Shown here: positions 5,715-8,169 of the stretch, one piece after another
Layout of the letters: each line of letters starts with the position of its first letter
How positions within the stretch are numbered: the first letter of the stretch is position 1
DNA from: Lachnospiraceae bacterium UBA7784
GTDB lineage: Bacteria > Bacillota > Clostridia > Lachnospirales > Lachnospiraceae
Assembly: GCA_002480925.1 (NCBI GenBank)
Contig: DLDA01000040.1
Coordinates: forward strand, 1 to 8,169
Direction of reading: 5' to 3'
Length of the DNA: 8,169 nucleotides
The notes under the pieces: generated by a model
Database searches by the model: none
What the model saw: the letters and a program-made list of their open reading frames with translations, nothing else
Told to the model about the DNA's origin: nothing
Program-made: the position numbers and the translations under genes

Positions 5715-5756
5715 GCCCGTTTTTATATTTGTACCTTTATTTTTTGCAAAAATAAA

Positions 5757-5788
5757 GAGCTGTGAGAAACTCCTTGTTCTCACAGCTC
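5757..5788 (-). terminator. Rho-independent terminator of the hsp20 gene
   Basis: On the minus strand a perfect 12-bp stem (GAGCTGTGAGAA with TTCTCACAGCTC) with an 8-nt loop is followed by TTTATTTTT. Directly beyond lies an AT-rich perfect inverted repeat (CTTTATTTTT/AAAAATAAAG, 5735-5757). The terminator is about 37 nt past the hsp20 stop. Confidence 0.88.
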
Positions 5789-5801
5789 ATTCAGATCCAT
5801 T

Positions 5802-5818
5802 CCGGCGCTTAACGCCGG
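5802..5818. repeat. GC-rich hairpin between the hsp20 stop codon and its terminator
   Basis: A perfect 6-bp stem (CCGGCG/CGCCGG) with a 5-nt loop lies 6 nt beyond the hsp20 stop. It has no T run, so it is not a terminator itself. Together with the hairpin at 5757-5788 it gives the hsp20 mRNA two stacked 3' stem-loops, which could protect the transcript from exonucleases (inference). Confidence 0.6.
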
Positions 5819-5824
5819 CAGGAC

Positions 5825-6283
5825 TTAGTGAACCTCGATCAGATGAGAATCATTCTTCTCAATCTGCTTCTGATCCTTCTTAGGAAGCTCAAGGGTAAGA
5901 ACTCCGTTCTTGTAGCTTGCATTTATATCCTTGTCTGTGATATCGTCACCCACATAGAAGCTCCTGGTCATAGAGCCCTCATATCTCTCTTTCCTGAGAT
6001 ACTTCTTATCCTTATCCTTGTCTTCCTTGTCAAGGCCCTTCTCTGCACTGATAGTGAGGTATCCGTCATTTAATGCTACCTTCACATCATTTTTGTCGAA
6101 GCCAGGCAGATCGATAGACATCTCATACTTGCCATCCTTCTCCCTGACATCTGTCTTCATCATATTCCTGGCATTCCTGCCGTACAGAACTCTGTCCACA
6201 TCAGGCATCTTCGGCATCCTGAAATCAAACCAGTCATCAAAATCGTCAAATAAGCTTTCTCCAAAAATACTCGGCATCATCAT
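5825..6283 (-). CDS. hsp20: Hsp20/alpha-crystallin family small heat-shock protein
   Basis: This 152-residue ATP-independent chaperone binds unfolding proteins in large oligomers in the cytoplasm. The variable N-terminal arm (MMMPSIFGESLFDDFDDWFD) is rich in Phe and Asp. The alpha-crystallin domain spans about residues 41-134, with MKTDVREKDGKYEMSIDLPG (42-61), the YLTISAEK strand (75-82), a highly charged Lys/Asp loop at 83-94, YLRKERYEGSMTRSFYV (95-111) and the hallmark A-x4-GVL (ASYKNGVLTLELPK, 122-135). The C-terminal IEV (149-151) is the I-x-I/V motif that docks subunits. I chose the ATG at 6281-6283 because GGAG sits 8 nt upstream. Two further ATGs follow at once, so the exact start could be one or two codons later. 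A GTG-initiated extension to 6367 lacks a ribosome binding site. A CIRCE element at the promoter points to HrcA control. Confidence 0.95.
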   Translation of the reverse strand: MMMPSIFGESLFDDFDDWFDFRMPKMPDVDRVLYGRNARNMMKTDVREKDGKYEMSIDLPGFDKNDVKVALNDGYLTISAEKGLDKEDKDKDKKYLRKERYEGSMTRSFYVGDDITDKDINASYKNGVLTLELPKKDQKQIEKNDSHLIEVH

Positions 6284-6441
6284 ACAAATCACTCCAATCT
6301 CTATGGTGTCTGCAACCTGCAGGCACTGCCTGATATTTATGAAGTCCTTACGAGGTACCTGCTTCACTCATCTGTGCTCTTTCGTAAGAACAGCCCCGAT
6401 CAGGATTCGGATCCTTTATCTTTCCTCTTCCTTGATCTTCG
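6284..6441 (-). promoter_or_regulatory. Long structured 5' leader of the hsp20 mRNA
   Basis: The predicted transcript starts near 6441, giving a leader of about 158 nt. It contains an imperfect hairpin at 6372-6393 (CTGT-TCTT / AAGA-ACAG with a 2-nt bulge), a near-perfect 13-nt inverted repeat CAGGCAGTGCCTG at 6320-6332, and a seven-codon upstream ORF (MSEAGTS) at about 6350-6373. I see no known riboswitch or FourU or ROSE thermometer sequence. The length and structure suggest possible post-transcriptional control, which is inference. Confidence 0.4.
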
Positions 6442-6447
6442 TCTATA

Positions 6448-6476
6448 GTTATATCACGATTTGTTGGCACTGTCAA
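6448..6476 (-). promoter_or_regulatory. sigma-A promoter of the hsp20 gene, overlapped by CIRCE
   Basis: On the minus strand a consensus TTGACA (6471-6476), a 17-bp spacer and TATAAC (6448-6453) form a strong promoter. The whole -35 hexamer is inside the CIRCE element, between the end of its spacer and the start of its second arm, so HrcA binding would exclude RNA polymerase. Confidence 0.82.
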
Positions 6477-6490
6477 GTGGTGAGTGCTAA
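6464..6490 (-). promoter_or_regulatory. CIRCE element (HrcA operator), one arm degenerate
   Basis: On the minus strand the sequence is TTAGCACTC, nine bases, then CAGTGCCAA. The known HrcA operator is TTAGCACTC-N9-GAGTGCTAA. The first arm and the spacing are exact, and the second arm matches 7 of 9 bases. CIRCE usually controls groE and dnaK operons; here it controls a small heat-shock protein. Confidence 0.87.
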
Positions 6491-6492
6491 TT

Positions 6493-6521
6493 TCACAATT
6501 CCTTCATATTTTCTCACAATT
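6493..6521. repeat. Two direct repeats TCACAATT spaced 21 bp apart upstream of the hsp20 promoter
   Basis: TCACAATT occurs at 6493-6500 and again at 6514-6521, two helical turns apart and ending 2 bp from the CIRCE element. On the minus strand they read AATTGTGA. They do not match the CtsR heptad repeat. They may be a binding site for a second regulator or chance repeats in AT-rich DNA. Confidence 0.45.
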
Positions 6522-6770
6522 TCAAGACTCATCAGCAGGGTCATATCTCATCTCGTATATGATCTCTATGCCGTCCTGGCCCGGGAGCATACCGTCCATT
6601 ATGATTATATCGTAGGCTCCTGTCATGCACATGTCGCTGCCGGTCTCATTTGTACGACAGAGCTTGCCGATCTCACCTGCTCTCCTTCCACCCTCTGTCC
6701 CCGAGGCGAAGCCGCCATAGCCAGGGCTTATGAAAAGCCGCCGTAATCTACGGCGACCCTCTGCTTTCAT
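6522..6770 (-). pseudogene. Fragment of a response-regulator receiver domain
   Basis: Near the C-terminus of this 82-codon frame is GAYDIIIMDGMLPGQDGIEI (51-70), the core of a two-component receiver domain with the phosphoacceptor Asp59. Family receivers have about 50 residues before this motif, beginning with an acidic pair and a hydrophobic strand, and about 60 after it with a conserved Thr/Ser and Lys. Here the N-terminal stretch (MKAEGRRRLRRLFISPGYGG) is low-complexity and unrelated, and the frame stops 12 residues after the motif. There is no DNA-binding domain. No good ribosome binding site precedes the ATG at 6768-6770. I read it as a decayed remnant of a response-regulator gene rather than a working protein. 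Confidence 0.5.
6739..6755. repeat. Short perfect hairpin in the degenerate region
   Basis: CGCCGTA and TACGGCG form a perfect 7-bp stem with a 3-nt loop, inside the 5' end of the receiver-fragment frame. It has no T run on either strand. The rest of 6771-6893 holds only a 22-codon frame (MRTVMPDGSIRVEYPDAVGG..., 6767-6835) with no ribosome binding site, and nothing else I can name. Confidence 0.4.
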
Positions 6771-6895
6771 ATGCCGCCTCCCACGGCGTCAGGGTATTCA
6801 ACCCTAATAGAGCCATCTGGCATGACTGTCCTCATCTAACGATGTCGGGGAGGATGTTTTTCTTGGGGCTTTGTATCCTGCATTTCCTAGTACAC

Positions 6896-6927
6896 AAAAA
6901 CCCCCAAGCAAATATGCCTGGGGATTT
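6896..6927 (-). terminator. Terminator of the BspA-like gene
   Basis: On the minus strand CCCCAGGC pairs with GCTTGGGG (one G-T wobble), extended by A-T pairs from AAAT to the T run. The loop is 6 nt and the stem is followed by GTTTTTGTG. It starts about 9 nt after the stop codon. Confidence 0.88.
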
Positions 6928-6935
6928 ACTTAAAT

Positions 6936-7874
6936 CTATTTCGCTCTCTTATATGTCACGGTTTTAGCAACGCCGGATTTTTTTATCAGGCTCACAATTC
7001 TTTTATAATTTTTAGCAGATGCTTTGATCTTAAACACAGCCTTTTTATTGATGCCCTTAAATGCATTTTTACCTATAGAAGTGATATTTCCCTGAATGGA
7101 AATTGTCTTCAAATTCTTTGCACCCTGAAATGCACCTTTACCTATTATCTTTACAGTCGATGGTAATGTTACAGAACTTAGTCCAGTTGATCCGGCACTA
7201 TTGTCAAGCGCATTTTCACCAACCGCTGTGACTGTATAATTTTTTCCACCTATCTCTACATTTTTCGAAACATTGGCGTCAAACTTTCCGTCTTTTGCAT
7301 CATGATTCAAGATTGTAAATACAAACACCGTTTTATTATCATCATTTGGAGCGAATTTCTGATAATCGGTATCACCCCAAGCTGTTACTGGATACTTTGA
7401 TTGCGCTAAATCTATTGCAGCATCATCAGTCATATTTCCTGCGTCATCCAAAAGAACTAGTCCCAAATATGCATAAACATACTTTCCAAATGCCTCTGCA
7501 GGTATTGCATCCTTAAAAGTCACTTTATTTTTATCTTCTGCCGCCTTTTCGGCATCACTGTACTCTGAATAAAAAAATGGTCCCGGAAATCCTTCCTCTG
7601 ACATAATATCGACAGGAATAGTCATAAATTTCTCAGACTCCAATTCCTTTCCGTTGGCATCTACCACGTTCGCACCTATACGGACTTCGTCCCCTACGCA
7701 CAATTCATTAGAGTCATTATCATTCGTCAGTCCCAGATCTTTAATTGCGATTGCATCAGATGTGCTTTCCTCAGTTTCTGCTGCATAAACATAATTTGTG
7801 TCAAACCCTCCAAACGGCACATATGCTACTACCATCGTCAATGCAAGCAGCCCTGTTAATAATCTTTTTTTCAT
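6936..7874 (-). CDS. Secreted BspA-like leucine-rich repeat (LRR_5) protein
   Basis: This 312-residue protein is predicted to be exported. The N-terminus MKKRLLTGLLALTMVVAYVP is a Sec signal peptide, with likely cleavage near AA at 31-32 (VYA-AET). Residues 33-205 form an acidic domain of no family I recognise, with a possible beta-sandwich start at CVGDEVRIGANVVDANGKEL (59-78). Residues 207-285 carry two to three BspA/LRR_5-type repeats: TAVGENALDN, LSSVTLPSTVKIIGKGAFQG and LKTISIQGNITSIGKNAFKG. The C-terminus is basic (KKSGVAKTVTYKRAK) and has no sortase motif or membrane anchor, so it is probably released or held by charge. LRR_5 proteins are common in gut and oral bacteria and are often linked to adhesion; the role here is inferred only. 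AGGAGG lies 10 nt before the ATG. The gene is visibly AT-richer than its left-hand neighbours, which hints at separate ancestry. Confidence 0.9.
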   Translation of the reverse strand: MKKRLLTGLLALTMVVAYVPFGGFDTNYVYAAETEESTSDAIAIKDLGLTNDNDSNELCVGDEVRIGANVVDANGKELESEKFMTIPVDIMSEEGFPGPFFYSEYSDAEKAAEDKNKVTFKDAIPAEAFGKYVYAYLGLVLLDDAGNMTDDAAIDLAQSKYPVTAWGDTDYQKFAPNDDNKTVFVFTILNHDAKDGKFDANVSKNVEIGGKNYTVTAVGENALDNSAGSTGLSSVTLPSTVKIIGKGAFQGAKNLKTISIQGNITSIGKNAFKGINKKAVFKIKASAKNYKRIVSLIKKSGVAKTVTYKRAK

Positions 7875-7941
7875 TCTTAAAATTCCTCCTACATTTTTTA
7901 AACATTATCGCTTTGATATGTTCACTATATTAAAATTGTTT

Positions 7942-7970
7942 ATTTTATACAATCTTTTCAAATAAGTCAA
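7942..7970 (-). promoter_or_regulatory. Candidate promoter of the BspA-like gene
   Basis: On the minus strand TTGACT (7965-7970), a 17-bp spacer and TAAAAT (7942-7947) precede a leader of about 60 nt with an AGGAGG site. An ATTGT/ACAAT inverted repeat (7936-7954) straddles the -10, a possible operator. Confidence 0.6.
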
Positions 7971-7983
7971 TCCCATCTATTAT
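7955..7983 (+). promoter_or_regulatory. Candidate promoter of the plus-strand HTH gene
   Basis: TTTTCA (7955-7960), a 17-bp spacer and TATTAT (7978-7983) lie on the plus strand, overlapping the divergent BspA-like promoter. The leader would be only about 15 nt, just long enough for the AAGGAG site at 7990-7995. The overlap would let one regulator control both genes. Confidence 0.4.
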
Positions 7984-8004
7984 GTTTTCAAGGAGACTCT
8001 GCTT

Positions 8005-8169
8005 ATGATCGACTACAAGCCCTTTTGGAACACACTTGAAAAATCTGATGATAACTGGTATACACTTACACATAAGCACAATATAAATTCCGCGACACTA
8101 CACCGCTTAAAACATAACCTACCAATCTCTACTGTTACCATTGATTTATTTTGTAAAATTCTGCATTGT
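8005..8169 (+). CDS. Cro/C1-type (XRE) helix-turn-helix regulator, N-terminal part
   Basis: This is the only plus-strand gene, running off the right edge after 55 codons. The product MIDYKPFWNTLEKSDDNWYT continues LTHKHNINSATLHRLKHNLP and ISTVTIDLFCKILHC. The pattern (Leu/Trp helix, LTHKHNINSATLHRLKHN as helix-turn-helix, TIDLFCKILHC as the following helix) matches the short single-domain Cro/C1-type regulators that are usually about 65-75 residues, so only a short tail is missing. The ATG at 8005-8007 has AAGGAG 9 nt upstream. Its start is 130 bp from the divergent start of the BspA-like gene, so it may control itself or that gene, which is inference. The A/T-rich base use resembles the BspA-like gene more than the rest of the window. 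Confidence 0.85.
   Translation, partial: MIDYKPFWNTLEKSDDNWYTLTHKHNINSATLHRLKHNLPISTVTIDLFCKILHC

Noticed and set aside
5735..5757. AT-rich perfect inverted repeat CTTTATTTTT/AAAAATAAAG as a separate terminator
   Set aside because: It has no GC-rich stem; it is better explained as the T-rich tail of the hsp20 terminator at 5757-5788.
6284..6367. N-terminal extension of Hsp20 from a GTG at 6367
   Set aside because: The extension (KQVPRKDFINIRQ...) has no ribosome binding site at its GTG and does not look like an Hsp20 arm, whereas GGAG lies 8 nt before the ATG at 6283.
6018..6746. Long plus-strand open frame of 242 codons over the hsp20 5' half and promoter
   Set aside because: It is antisense to a clear Hsp20 gene, its product is Ser/Ile/Leu-rich shadow sequence without a domain, and it crosses a convincing promoter and CIRCE element.
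6767..6835. 22-codon minus-strand frame MRTVMPDGSIRVEYPDAVGG... whose stop overlaps the receiver-fragment ATG
   Set aside because: It has no ribosome binding site, an immediate upstream stop, and is too short to assign; it may be another remnant but cannot be supported.
1..8169. CRISPR arrays, tRNA or rRNA genes, transposases or phage genes
   Set aside because: I looked on both strands and found no regularly spaced repeats, no cloverleaf, and no mobile-element protein.

Overview
The window looks like chromosomal DNA from a Clostridia-class Firmicute, most likely a Lachnospiraceae relative (inference). The evidence is strong AGGAGG-type ribosome binding sites, clean sigma-A promoters (TTGACA with 16-18 bp spacers), Rho-independent terminators with T runs, a CIRCE heat-shock operator, a YtrA-type GntR/ABC pair, a CHASE-GGDEF-PAS signalling protein and a secreted BspA-like leucine-rich repeat protein. 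Every recognisable gene lies on the minus strand except a partial Cro/C1-type regulator that enters on the plus strand at the right edge.

Layout on the minus strand, from low to high coordinates. Positions 1-700 hold the start of an ABC transporter ATPase and, upstream of it, its YtrA-type GntR regulator. A near-perfect 26-bp palindrome overlies the -10 of their shared promoter. Positions 824-2731 hold a membrane diguanylate cyclase with its own terminator and candidate promoter. Its C-terminal PAS domain is cut off by a +1 frameshift in a run of six G. Positions 2676-2938 hold two tiny overlapping ORFs that look like a decayed gene. Positions 2940-4771 hold three housekeeping or stress genes: a Dabb-domain protein, a glutathione peroxidase-family protein and a flavin reductase-like protein. 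Each has its own candidate promoter. Positions 4842-5714 hold an AIM24-family protein with its terminator and candidate promoter. Positions 5757-6490 hold an Hsp20 small heat-shock protein with a terminator, a long structured leader, and a TTGACA/TATAAC promoter whose -35 lies inside a CIRCE element. Positions 6522-6893 look degenerate and contain a fragment of a response-regulator receiver domain. Positions 6896-7970 hold a visibly AT-richer gene for a secreted BspA-like protein, divergent from the plus-strand HTH regulator at 8005-8169.

Most of the intact genes fit stress handling: peroxide reduction (Gpx), flavin or redox chemistry (flavin reductase), chaperoning (Hsp20 under HrcA/CIRCE), and possibly envelope-stress sensing (YtrA/ABC). 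They appear to be separate transcription units rather than one operon. I see no CRISPR array, transposase, phage module or obvious new defence system. The best leads are regulatory or degenerative: the frameshifted cyclase, the orphan plus-strand promoter at 3315-3342, the structured hsp20 leader with upstream direct repeats, and the small decayed ORFs.
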